A DNA stretch of 45,305 nt from Bacteroidetes bacterium HGW-Bacteroidetes-16 (GTDB lineage Bacteria; Bacteroidota; Bacteroidia; Bacteroidales; F082): positions 1-45,305 of the forward strand of contig PHDN01000027.1 of assembly GCA_002840975.1 (NCBI GenBank), in the 5' to 3' direction. The translations under genes and the position numbers were made by a program. The notes under the pieces were generated by a model. That model made no database searches. It was not told where the DNA came from and saw nothing but the letters and a program-made list of their open reading frames with translations. Below, piece after piece: positions 37,113 through 44,264 of this stretch; the stretch's first letter is position 1, and each line of letters opens with the position of its first letter.

Positions 37113-38750
37113 TTAGTTATTTGGAAAATATTTGAATACAATATCAACAGGTTGGCTTTCTCTGCTCATTATGTAGATTTCACTACTTGTCAAGTTGAAT
37201 CCAGCTTCGTTGGGTCCTGCCTGATATTTTTTACCCCAGTAACCATCTTGTGCCCAGTAATTATGTCCTTGGTCAAGTATTGAATACCTACAATTTTTAA
37301 GAGGTGTAATTTTAAACCAGCTATTTAAAGGAGCAGTGCTTGTATATGTTATGTAAATCATTCTCACATCATTAAAATACCAACCTTGGTCGCCTAGCAG
37401 ATAGACTGCGACAACCTCACAGTCATGTTGGCTATTTGAGATTTTATCAATGAGTTGGAACTTGATTTGATACTCTGCTCTGGTACTGCCTCTTGTTGTA
37501 CTTAATATATCAGCGCTTTGATATTCGCTAAGGTATGCAAATCGCCAACCAGGTATTTGCTGTCCGATTAAATCGGTTTTTATTTTCTCAATATCAGGTT
37601 CAGGGTCTATGATTGAGATTATTTTATTTTCAACATCTGAATACAATGATGTGAATTTGCTTTGATTGCTTGGATTACAGCCGTTAAATTGAGAATTATA
37701 GGTAAAATCAAATTTGCCAACCATTTCTTGTTTTGCAATGTATCGGTTTCTTAAATCATTAAATTTCTGTTGTGATGCATTTGTGCAAGTTGTGTTTTCT
37801 TTATCAACAGAATTTTGCATCTCTTGTAATTTATTTCTTGCTTCCTGTCTTTTTTTGAAACCGTAGGACTCAAATGATTTTACAAATTCTTCATTTACCT
37901 TTATCTTTTCATCAATATTTTTTGTGAAGCAATCACAAGCAGCAGCAGCAGCAATTTTACCATCTTTAACCGGGTCATGCCTTAAAAAGAAATAATAAAC
38001 GCCATATAAAACGATAATAGCAGAAGCAATACTTATCAAGATTATCTTGTTTTTACTAAACCATTCAATTAATATTTTTCCGCTTTTATTTAGCCACACT
38101 CCAATATCAAAATTGTTTGCTTGCTGAATGGGATTAATAGATGCCAATGGTTGAGTAATATTTTCTGTATTTGGTGTTGCAGGAGGTGATGGTGGTACAG
38201 CAGTCACAACGATGCTATATGTCTTTTGCATTCTTAAATAGCTGATGAATCCTGCGATACCCATTGCAATAAGAGCACCCCAATATGCAAATTGAAAATC
38301 TGTCTGAATAGCCCCCTCTGCTTTCTTTTCAATTGCACTCTTGATTGCAAATTGAAGAATAATCAATGAGACAAAACCAATTGCACCAGCACCAGTGCCA
38401 ATTACGGCTTCTCTTTTTTCTTTAATTAAAAAAGCACCCAGACCTATAATAGCAGCACCAAAAGCAATTATTGCCCAAGCACTTGAAGGAATTTTTTCTC
38501 CTTTAGTTTCTCTCCCTGAAAACATATCACGGTCTTTAAGTTCAGTACCTGTTACAAGGTTAATGCCTGTTACACTTCCGATTTTCTGACCTCCACAACT
38601 AACTGTAAAGAAATTAAAAAAGAAAAAAATGATTACCGCAGCAAACAAAACCGGAATAAGGGAACGTCTGCTCGCAATGTTGTCGGCCGATGGGATTTGA
38701 ATGTTAATAGTCTGTTGTCCTGACCCGCTTTCTTGATTTTGATTTACCAT
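37113..38750 (-). CDS. Membrane protein of unknown function
   Basis: No family recognised. The 545-residue protein has five hydrophobic segments: about residues 31-55, 89-107, 115-137, 150-168, then after a Pro/Thr-rich linker one more at about 232-253. The C-terminal half is soluble, with a Lys/Glu/Gln-rich helical stretch (EEFVKSFESYGFKKRQEARNKLQEMQNSVDKE) and a later beta-rich domain (about 370-545). The N-terminus is Asn/Gln-rich (MVNQNQESGSGQQTINIQIP). The gene lies between a TACGCATAAC at 38803-38812 and a GTTATGCGTA at 37075-37084, which are exact inverses of each other. This looks like one exchangeable unit. Confidence 0.75.
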   Translation of the reverse strand: MVNQNQESGSGQQTINIQIPSADNIASRRSLIPVLFAAVIIFFFFNFFTVSCGGQKIGSVTGINLVTGTELKDRDMFSGRETKGEKIPSSAWAIIAFGAAIIGLGAFLIKEKREAVIGTGAGAIGFVSLIILQFAIKSAIEKKAEGAIQTDFQFAYWGALIAMGIAGFISYLRMQKTYSIVVTAVPPSPPATPNTENITQPLASINPIQQANNFDIGVWLNKSGKILIEWFSKNKIILISIASAIIVLYGVYYFFLRHDPVKDGKIAAAAACDCFTKNIDEKIKVNEEFVKSFESYGFKKRQEARNKLQEMQNSVDKENTTCTNASQQKFNDLRNRYIAKQEMVGKFDFTYNSQFNGCNPSNQSKFTSLYSDVENKIISIIDPEPDIEKIKTDLIGQQIPGWRFAYLSEYQSADILSTTRGSTRAEYQIKFQLIDKISNSQHDCEVVAVYLLGDQGWYFNDVRMIYITYTSTAPLNSWFKITPLKNCRYSILDQGHNYWAQDGYWGKKYQAGPNEAGFNLTSSEIYIMSRESQPVDIVFKYFPNN

Positions 38751-38807
38751 TTTGTCAATTTTATTTGATTATAGAATGTGTGAACTGTATTTCCTTAAAA
38801 TTACGCA

Positions 38808-39001
38808 TAACGAGAATATAAACCCACCTCTGAAAGTTCTCGATTTAATATTATTAATTTAACCCCTTTATACATAATAACCTGCCAACTTTCAACCGTT
38901 TATGATTAGTTAATTCGGCTTCTTTCCTCTTCTTGTAACTGGATCATCGGGTGTATGGAAGCGTAAATCTAGGAATTAATGTTATTGGTTTTACACCGGG
39001 G
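38808..39001. repeat. ~100-base interspersed repeat, copy D (extended)
   Basis: The best-preserved long copy. It starts in the ATAACGAGAA that overlaps the GCATAAC heptamer, includes CGAGAA...TTCTCG as an inverted pair (38811-38842), and continues through TTCAACCGTTTATGATTAGTTAATTCGG, GGATCATCGGGTGT, GTAAATCTAGGAAT and GTTATTGGTTTTACA. Confidence 0.75.
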
Positions 39002-39089
39002 TTAAATATTGATGGATTTGTTTGTCAGGTTTGATGCTTCCTGCCGTCTAATGCTCAATTAATATACCAACTAACTAAACATTACTACC

Positions 39090-39611
39090 ATGAAAAAATC
39101 ATTCATTTTTATTATCCTGTTGTCATTCACGGTGTTGGCTTTCCTGCAGTCGTGTAAGAAAGACAACAACGATCAACAAACCCCGGCTGAGTATATTGCA
39201 ACCGATGCTTCGTTTGCAGGTTTTATGAGTTGGTCGCTGGATGCCACTAACCAGGGTGCCGACCCCGCTCTGGGTGGCGCCCATGCCGGAAACGACTCGA
39301 CCGTCACCCGAAAGGTGTACTTTAAAAATGGACAGTCGCTGGTGAATGGCAGCTACCCTGTTGGAACGATTATCGTAAAACATTCGGACAATCCGGCTCA
39401 GTCGGTAAACGAATTCACGGCGATGGTCAAGCGCGGGAATAACTTTAATGCCGCCGGAGGTGATTGGGAGTGGTTTATGTTGAACTCCGACGGGTCGATT
39501 GCGGTGGATGCCACATCAGGAATGGCCATGAGAGGAGCCAATTTGATGAATGGCATGTGTATCGGTTGTCATCAGGGCGCTTCATCGAAGGATTATGTGT
39601 ATTCCAAATAA
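39090..39611 (+). CDS. Cytochrome P460-type c-heme lipoprotein
   Basis: Exported lipoprotein of 173 residues. The lipobox LAFLQSC gives Cys22 as the lipidated residue. The body fits the small beta-sheet cytochrome P460 fold (FKNGQSLVNGSYPVGTIIVKH is typical). A single c-type heme site CIGCHQ sits near the C-terminus (Cys157, Cys160, His161). P460 proteins oxidise hydroxylamine or bind NO and other small ligands. Here the role is unknown; NO/hydroxylamine handling or electron transfer is possible. It is followed by a strong hairpin and then the ECF sigma gene, which may control it. Confidence 0.82.
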   Translation: MKKSFIFIILLSFTVLAFLQSCKKDNNDQQTPAEYIATDASFAGFMSWSLDATNQGADPALGGAHAGNDSTVTRKVYFKNGQSLVNGSYPVGTIIVKHSDNPAQSVNEFTAMVKRGNNFNAAGGDWEWFMLNSDGSIAVDATSGMAMRGANLMNGMCIGCHQGASSKDYVYSK

Positions 39612-39653
39612 GCTGCCCGAAGCAAGTTTGAAGGTGTTACCTGATCAGTAAAT

Positions 39654-39679
39654 GCCGGATTGTATCGCTACAATCCGGC
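39654..39679 (+). terminator. Hairpin after the P460 gene
   Basis: A perfect 11-base stem GCCGGATTGTA/TACAATCCGGC with a TCGC loop lies 43 bases after the stop. An outer GATCA/TGATC pair adds to it. No T tract follows directly, so it may protect the mRNA end or pause polymerase rather than be a classical terminator. Confidence 0.5.
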
Positions 39680-39733
39680 TGATCTGCTTTACAGATCTCA
39701 AAATAATGCATGTGTTGCTGTTAAATATATTGC

Positions 39734-39741
39734 TAGATTTG
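39734..39741 (+). promoter_or_regulatory. -7 box of the ECF sigma gene
   Basis: TAGATTTG fits TAnnTTTG, with a TTG at 39715-39717 as a possible -33 element (16 bases between). The leader would be about 45 bases. Confidence 0.45.
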
Positions 39742-39793
39742 TGCACAGGTTGGCTTATTTAACGGTTTAATTTCCGGGTATTAATTTTCAAAA

Positions 39794-40357
39794 ATGACAG
39801 TAGTCGAAACTCCTGACCTTTCAGTGCTGGTTGAACAGTATGCCGGTGATTTATATAAAAGGGCCTTTTTTAAGGTATCAGATAGTGAAATGGCCAAAGA
39901 CTTGGTTCAGGATACTTTTATGGCTGCTGCCGAAAAAATCTCCACCTTTAAAGGCGAAAGCACCCCCAAAACGTGGCTTTTCTCCATTTTGAATAATAAA
40001 ATCATCGACTATTACCGGGCCAAAGTAGTAAGACCTTACCATTATAATACCCAATCGTTTTCCAATTTCTTTACTGAAGAAGGCGATTGGCGTCCGGAAA
40101 AAAAGCCGGGAAACTGGAACGAGGATGAGGGCCATTTACTGGATGATGCCGAGTTTAATGTCACCCTTAAAATGTGTTTGGATGCGTTGCCCGCCAAGTG
40201 GAGCCTGAGTATTAAGCTGAAATATTTAATGGAAAAAGAAAGCGAAGAAATATGTCAGGAATTGGGGGTCAGCACGACGAATTTCTGGCAAATCATGCAC
40301 AGAGCCAAATTGCAATTGCGCGATTGTTTAGATAGTAATTGGCATAGAAAAATTTAG
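39794..40357 (+). CDS. ECF-type RNA polymerase sigma factor
   Basis: Sigma-70 family factor of 187 residues. Region 2 is DLVQDTFMAAAEKISTFKGESTPKTWLFSILNNKIIDYYR, and region 4 is LMEKESEEICQELGVSTTNFWQIMHRAKLQLRDCL. The spacer between them (residues about 78-118) is longer than usual and charged. It starts 436 bases after the preceding cytochrome gene's first half-operon and is followed 2 bases later by the small zinc-site protein, so the two form a regulator/partner pair. The signal and regulon are unknown; the P460 gene next door is the obvious candidate target. Confidence 0.9.
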   Translation: MTVVETPDLSVLVEQYAGDLYKRAFFKVSDSEMAKDLVQDTFMAAAEKISTFKGESTPKTWLFSILNNKIIDYYRAKVVRPYHYNTQSFSNFFTEEGDWRPEKKPGNWNEDEGHLLDDAEFNVTLKMCLDALPAKWSLSIKLKYLMEKESEEICQELGVSTTNFWQIMHRAKLQLRDCLDSNWHRKI

Positions 40358-40359
40358 GT

Positions 40360-40623
40360 ATGAAGAAACTGATGCACATATTATTTCTTTCCTGTTTGAA
40401 AGCCACTGAGCTTATCGAAAAGAAAATTTATTTTAAACTTTCGATCAGGGAAATATGGCAATTGAAAGTGCATAAGTCCATGTGCCAGGCCTGTACCAAT
40501 TATGAAAAACAGAGCTATTTGATCGAAAAAGCCATTTCACACATGGAAAATATTCAGTCAGATAAAATTGAGATTGATGTGGAAAGCTTTAAAAAATCAA
40601 TTCTTGGTAAACTAAAGCAATAA
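40360..40623 (+). CDS. Small zinc-finger anti-sigma-like protein
   Basis: An 87-residue soluble protein starting 2 bases after the sigma gene. It has the His-xxx-Cys-xx-Cys arrangement (KVHKSMCQACTNYEKQ) of the ZAS (zinc-binding anti-sigma) domain, preceded by LSCLKATELIEKK, where the first Cys and Glu match the usual fold. There is no membrane segment or sensor domain, so it is probably a minimal cytosolic anti-sigma or redox switch. The role is inferred from the motif and coupling. Confidence 0.72.
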   Translation: MKKLMHILFLSCLKATELIEKKIYFKLSIREIWQLKVHKSMCQACTNYEKQSYLIEKAISHMENIQSDKIEIDVESFKKSILGKLKQ

Positions 40624-40830
40624 AGTCCCCATTTCTGACACCCGTTTATCCATCATCTAATAAGTGACAATTCCCTTTTTATTCTAATTCAATCATGCAA
40701 AAACATGCTTAGAACCAATAGCTAAGCCAGTTTCTTAGTTGCCAGCCATGAATTACCTTTCCAATAGATTCCAGTCTGTTTAAATCATAAACTTGTTCAG
40801 CTCACGTAATATAAATGTAAAATTAAAAAA

Positions 40831-40976
40831 TTGAGTCCACTCCGAAAAGTATGTGCTCTTTGATTTTCAACTCATTTACCCCTGACCCCTAAAGGGAGAT
40901 TCGTTGAAAATCAATGAACTATCTAAAGTCCCCTTAAGGGGATTTAGGGGTATTTGTCTTTTCGGAGTGGACTCAA
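40831..40976. mobile_element. 146-base palindromic MITE-like element
   Basis: Perfect 19-base terminal inverted repeats TTGAGTCCACTCCGAAAAG (40831-40849) and its inverse (40958-40976) enclose further inverted segments (TACCCCTGACCCCTAAAGGG against CCCCTTAAGGGGATTTAGGGGTA). There is no coding capacity. It could be a non-autonomous transposable element or a large cruciform. No clear target-site duplication was confirmed. Confidence 0.6.
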
Positions 40977-41000
40977 AATTGTTTTTAAATAATTTTTTTA

Positions 41001-41075
41001 ATATCCGTTAAATCTGTTATCCAGATTGTTATCGGGAGTGTCATCCCTGCCTGGCCGGTAGGCAGGCGTGCTCCA
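41001..41075. repeat. Partial copy of the intergenic inverted-repeat element
   Basis: ATCCGTTAAATCTGTTATCC...ATCGGGAGTGTCATCC matches the right part of the elements at 19931 and 20607. The expected CGTGTTCC end is interrupted by CTGCCTGGCCGGTAGGCAGG, a 20-base near-palindrome that looks inserted. The surrounding 40624-41199 has no gene. Confidence 0.6.
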
Positions 41076-41199
41076 ATATGAAAACATCGCAGATGTTCAT
41101 GAATAATACAGTTTAGTCACTCATCACACTTTTCACAATTTACTATACGCCTTTGTCAGGAAATCATTTTCCATCCGACTCAAGGGATATAAACTTAAA

Positions 41200-41634
41200 A
41201 TGATAGAAAAAATGAAATCAAAAATTCAACAATCCGTCTTAGGCGGGATCCTCGGTACGGCCGTGATGACCATGGTTATGTTCATCGCTCCACTGATGGG
41301 AATGCCTAAAATGAATCCGGCAGCAATGCTCTCAGCCATGATGGGAATTCCCATTGTCGTCGGATGGGTCATGCACTTTATGATCGGTATCGTGTTCGGA
41401 CTTGGCTATGTGTTTGTACTTGAAAAATGGGTTCGTAGGATCAATAGCAGGCTGTTGAAGGGAGCCATTTTTGGATTTGCAGTCTTTATTTTCGCACAAG
41501 TCATGATGGCTGTAATGGGTGCTGTAATGGATGGAATGCCCTCTCCCGAAGGAAATATGTTATTGATTATGATGGGGAGCATCATCGGGCATGTTGTTTA
41601 CGGCATTGTAACTGTACAATTTATTAAAAATTAA
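41200..41634 (+). CDS. Methionine-rich integral membrane protein
   Basis: A 144-residue protein with four predicted membrane helices (about residues 14-34, 48-71, 84-105, 120-141) and an unusual abundance of Met (MTMVMFIAPLMGMPKMNPAAMLSAMMG, MMAVMGAVMDGMPS). It is possibly of the DUF6789 type. It is the first gene of an operon with the peroxiredoxin gene, 11 bases downstream. Met richness could mean Cu(I) binding or simply a small helical bundle. Function unknown. Confidence 0.75.
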   Translation: MIEKMKSKIQQSVLGGILGTAVMTMVMFIAPLMGMPKMNPAAMLSAMMGIPIVVGWVMHFMIGIVFGLGYVFVLEKWVRRINSRLLKGAIFGFAVFIFAQVMMAVMGAVMDGMPSPEGNMLLIMMGSIIGHVVYGIVTVQFIKN

Positions 41635-41645
41635 AAACATTCACC

Positions 41646-42281
41646 ATGTCAGCATTTAAAACGATCGCAATCACCTTTTTAATCATCATATTTATGAACA
41701 ATGCTACATCACAAACTACCAAAAAGGTAGAAGAGGCTAATGGTTTGTGTGTGGGCGTAGTGGCCCCTGCTTTCGAAGCCCTGGATGCAAATGGCCATCT
41801 TTTTACATTGGAGCGTGTGTTAAAAGCCGGACCTGTAGTCATTATTTTCTATCGGGGATTCTGGTGTCCGGTATGCAATAAACACCTGGGTGCAATTCAG
41901 GACAGCCTGAAAATGATAGAAAAATCGGGGGTAAAGGTCATTGCCATTTCGCCCGAAAAGCCTGAATACCTTGATAAGATGGCTGAAAAAACCGGTGCTG
42001 AATTTACCTTGTTGTATGATGAAGGGTATCAAATTGCCAAAGCATACGACGTGAATTTTGCCCCCGACAAAATGCAGCTCTTTACCTACAATGTGGTGCT
42101 GGGTGGAAAGCTAAAGGAAACGCATTCCGACGATACCCAACAACTGCCCATACCGGCTACCTATATTGTGAATCAGGATGGCATGATAACCTGGCGGCAG
42201 TTCGATCGTGATTATAAAAACAGGTCGTCGGTAAAAGATATATTAACTGCCTTGGAAGAATTGAAACAGGCTGATAAATAA
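41646..42281 (+). CDS. Exported peroxiredoxin-like (AhpC/TSA) protein
   Basis: Thiol peroxidase-type protein of 211 residues with an N-terminal signal peptide (about residues 1-22). The thioredoxin-fold redox motif is FYRGFWCPVCNKHL with Cys74 and Cys77, typical of the peroxiredoxin-like family rather than of AhpC proper. Later VKVIAISPEKPEYLDKM and PATYIVNQDGMITWRQFD complete the fold. It probably reduces peroxides or handles disulfides in the periplasm. It sits between a membrane protein and a DoxX gene, 28 bases from the latter. Confidence 0.88.
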   Translation: MSAFKTIAITFLIIIFMNNATSQTTKKVEEANGLCVGVVAPAFEALDANGHLFTLERVLKAGPVVIIFYRGFWCPVCNKHLGAIQDSLKMIEKSGVKVIAISPEKPEYLDKMAEKTGAEFTLLYDEGYQIAKAYDVNFAPDKMQLFTYNVVLGGKLKETHSDDTQQLPIPATYIVNQDGMITWRQFDRDYKNRSSVKDILTALEELKQADK

Positions 42282-42309
42282 GGCACTATCAACATTAAAA
42301 CCGATTGAA

Positions 42310-42753
42310 ATGAGGATTATTCAACTGTATCAGCAGATCGCTGACAAAATAAATGGATTAAGAGGTCTTTCCCTCGTATTTTTCAGGCTTACTCTGGCTT
42401 ATGGTTTTTATGGCCCCGCCATGATGAAGTGGAGCAACATGTGTGGCATAGCCGATTGGTTTGCCGGAATGGGTATTCCATTCCCGACACTCAATGCCTA
42501 TCTGGCGGCTTCCACCGAAATGGCTGCCGTTGTATTGTTGCCATTGGGATTGTTCACACGTATTATTTCAATTCCTCTAATGATCACCATGGTGGTGGCT
42601 ATCGCCACAGTACATTTTGGCAACGGCTTCGAGGCCGGAGACAATGGCTTTGAAATCCCATTGTACTATTTACTGATGCTCTTTGCATTGTTAGTCAATG
42701 GAGCCGGAAAAATGAGTCTGGATCACCTGATTTCGCGGAGGATTGCGTCATGA
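42310..42753 (+). CDS. DoxX family membrane protein
   Basis: Membrane protein of 147 residues with four helices, the DoxX pattern: an N-terminal LSLVFFRLTLAYGFYGPAMMKW, GIPFPTLNAYLAASTEMAAVVLLPLGLFTR, and EIPLYYLLMLFALLVNGAGKMSLD. DoxX-like proteins are linked to thiosulfate/quinone redox chemistry and to thiol-stress complexes with redoxins. Together with the peroxiredoxin and the sulfur-transfer gene downstream this supports a sulfur/redox role for the cluster. Confidence 0.88.
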   Translation: MRIIQLYQQIADKINGLRGLSLVFFRLTLAYGFYGPAMMKWSNMCGIADWFAGMGIPFPTLNAYLAASTEMAAVVLLPLGLFTRIISIPLMITMVVAIATVHFGNGFEAGDNGFEIPLYYLLMLFALLVNGAGKMSLDHLISRRIAS

Positions 42754-42886
42754 AACAGGACATGATTCAGCTGAAGATGGCATTTCTTACCTGACCGATT
42801 ATTCCGACCACCTGACGCCGGTATTTGCTGCTGAAGCCAGGCTACGCCTGGTAAAATCAGGGATTGAATATGTAGTAATTTTTTAA
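42749..42886 (+). other. Unassigned 46-codon open stretch after doxX
   Basis: A frame overlapping the doxX stop and ending with TAA at 42884 reads GISYLTDYSDHLTPVFAAE then ARLRLVKSGIEYVVIF. It has no clear start codon and no recognised family. It could be a frameshifted C-terminal extension of the DoxX protein or a gene remnant. Confidence 0.25.
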
Positions 42887-42979
42887 GGCAGATAATGAGG
42901 TCAGGAAATCGGTGGAAACGAACGTATAATTTTTCCTATCATGTGATCGCATTTAAAAACCCCTGAAAATCTTAAAAAA

Positions 42980-44257
42980 ATGAATATTTTGACTACAAAT
43001 AACCTCCTCAAACTGATGGAAGAGGACTCCCTGCAAATTGTTGATGTACGCCCTGTAGATGCATACAATGGATGGCCCATGCAAAATGAAAGCAGGGGGG
43101 GCCATATAAAGGGAGCCAGAAGTTTGCCCCTGAAGTGGACTCATTACATGGACTGGATTGATATCATCGGTGCCAAAGGGCTTCTTCCTGAGCATCAAAT
43201 CGCAATTTATGGTTATAAGCCGAAAGAGGCGGAGCAAGTGGCCCGTTTTTTCGCGTTGGCGGGTTACCACAATCTTTCACTGTACCATAACTTTGTGGAC
43301 GAGTGGTCCTCAAACGCCGATTTACCCATGGAACGCCTGGCCAACTATCAAAACCTGGTTTCGGCACATTGGGTGAACGAATTGATTTCCGGTGGCAAAC
43401 CGCCTCATTACAATAACAACCAATATGTCGTTGTTCATGCCCATTACCGCAACCGTGATGCCTACCTGAGCGGACATATTCCGGGAGCCATTGACATGGA
43501 TACCCTCGCACTGGAGGCTCCCGAAACATGGAATCGCCGTTCGCCGGAAGAATTGGAAAAGGCTTTGCTGGAACATGGGATTACTGCTGATACCACCGTT
43601 GTATTGTATGGAAAATACATGGATCCCGACAATGCAGACCCGTTTCCGGGAAGTGCCGCCGGAGATATTGGCGCCATCCGCAATGCATTTATCATGCTGT
43701 ATGCAGGGGTAAAAGATGTACGCATTCTCAATGGTGGATTTCAGTCGTGGCAGGATGCCGGCTTCGGGGTAAGTATGAATGATGAACCCAAAAAACCCTG
43801 TAAAAATTTTGGAGTCACCATTCCGCAACATCCTGAGCTGGCAGTGGATATACCCGAAGCAAAGGAAATGCTGGCGGCCTCAGATGCGGAGTTGGTATGT
43901 GTCCGCAGTTGGCCTGAATACATTGGTGAAGTGAGCGGGTATAACTACATTGACAAAAAGGGACGGATTCCCGGGGCTATTTTTGGCAATTGCGGATCGG
44001 ATGCCTACCACATGGAAAACTACCGCAACCTGGATCATACCATCCGCGAATTTCATGAGGTGGAGAAAATCTGGGAGGCGGTGGGCATTACTCCTGACAA
44101 ACACCTGGCTTTTTACTGTGGTACCGGCTGGCGGGGCAGTGAAGCCTTTTTTAATGCCTGGTTGATGGGCTGGCCCAAAGTTTCGGTGTTCGACGGAGGA
44201 TGGTTCGAGTGGAGCAACGATCCTGATAATCTGTTTGAAACAGGTCTGCCCAAATAA
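42980..44257 (+). CDS. eanB: Rhodanese-like ergothioneine synthase (EanB type)
   Basis: Sulfurtransferase expected to insert a polysulfide-derived sulfur into hercynine, giving ergothioneine without oxygen. The 425-residue protein has three rhodanese-like modules (about 1-110, 125-285, 290-425). The first two lack a Cys in the active loop. The third has CGTGWRG with Cys380. A Tyr at 321 in SGYNYID stands 59 residues before the Cys, the same spacing as the Tyr353/Cys412 pair reported for Chlorobium EanB. The next gene, 7 bases downstream, is a histidine N-methyltransferase, the partner enzyme EanA. An ordinary multi-domain thiosulfate sulfurtransferase is the alternative, but the neighbour makes EanB much more likely. 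Confidence 0.88.
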   Translation: MNILTTNNLLKLMEEDSLQIVDVRPVDAYNGWPMQNESRGGHIKGARSLPLKWTHYMDWIDIIGAKGLLPEHQIAIYGYKPKEAEQVARFFALAGYHNLSLYHNFVDEWSSNADLPMERLANYQNLVSAHWVNELISGGKPPHYNNNQYVVVHAHYRNRDAYLSGHIPGAIDMDTLALEAPETWNRRSPEELEKALLEHGITADTTVVLYGKYMDPDNADPFPGSAAGDIGAIRNAFIMLYAGVKDVRILNGGFQSWQDAGFGVSMNDEPKKPCKNFGVTIPQHPELAVDIPEAKEMLAASDAELVCVRSWPEYIGEVSGYNYIDKKGRIPGAIFGNCGSDAYHMENYRNLDHTIREFHEVEKIWEAVGITPDKHLAFYCGTGWRGSEAFFNAWLMGWPKVSVFDGGWFEWSNDPDNLFETGLPK

Positions 44258-44264
44258 GCGAGCC

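Noticed and set aside
33733-39001. Interpretation of the repeats as a CRISPR array
   Set aside because: Units are degenerate, about 100 bases long, kilobases apart and separated by genes; no Cas genes are present.
44235-44264. Ten-codon longer start for the histidine methyltransferase
   Set aside because: It would overlap the end of eanB by 23 bases and exceed the normal family length; the ATG at 44265 fits better.
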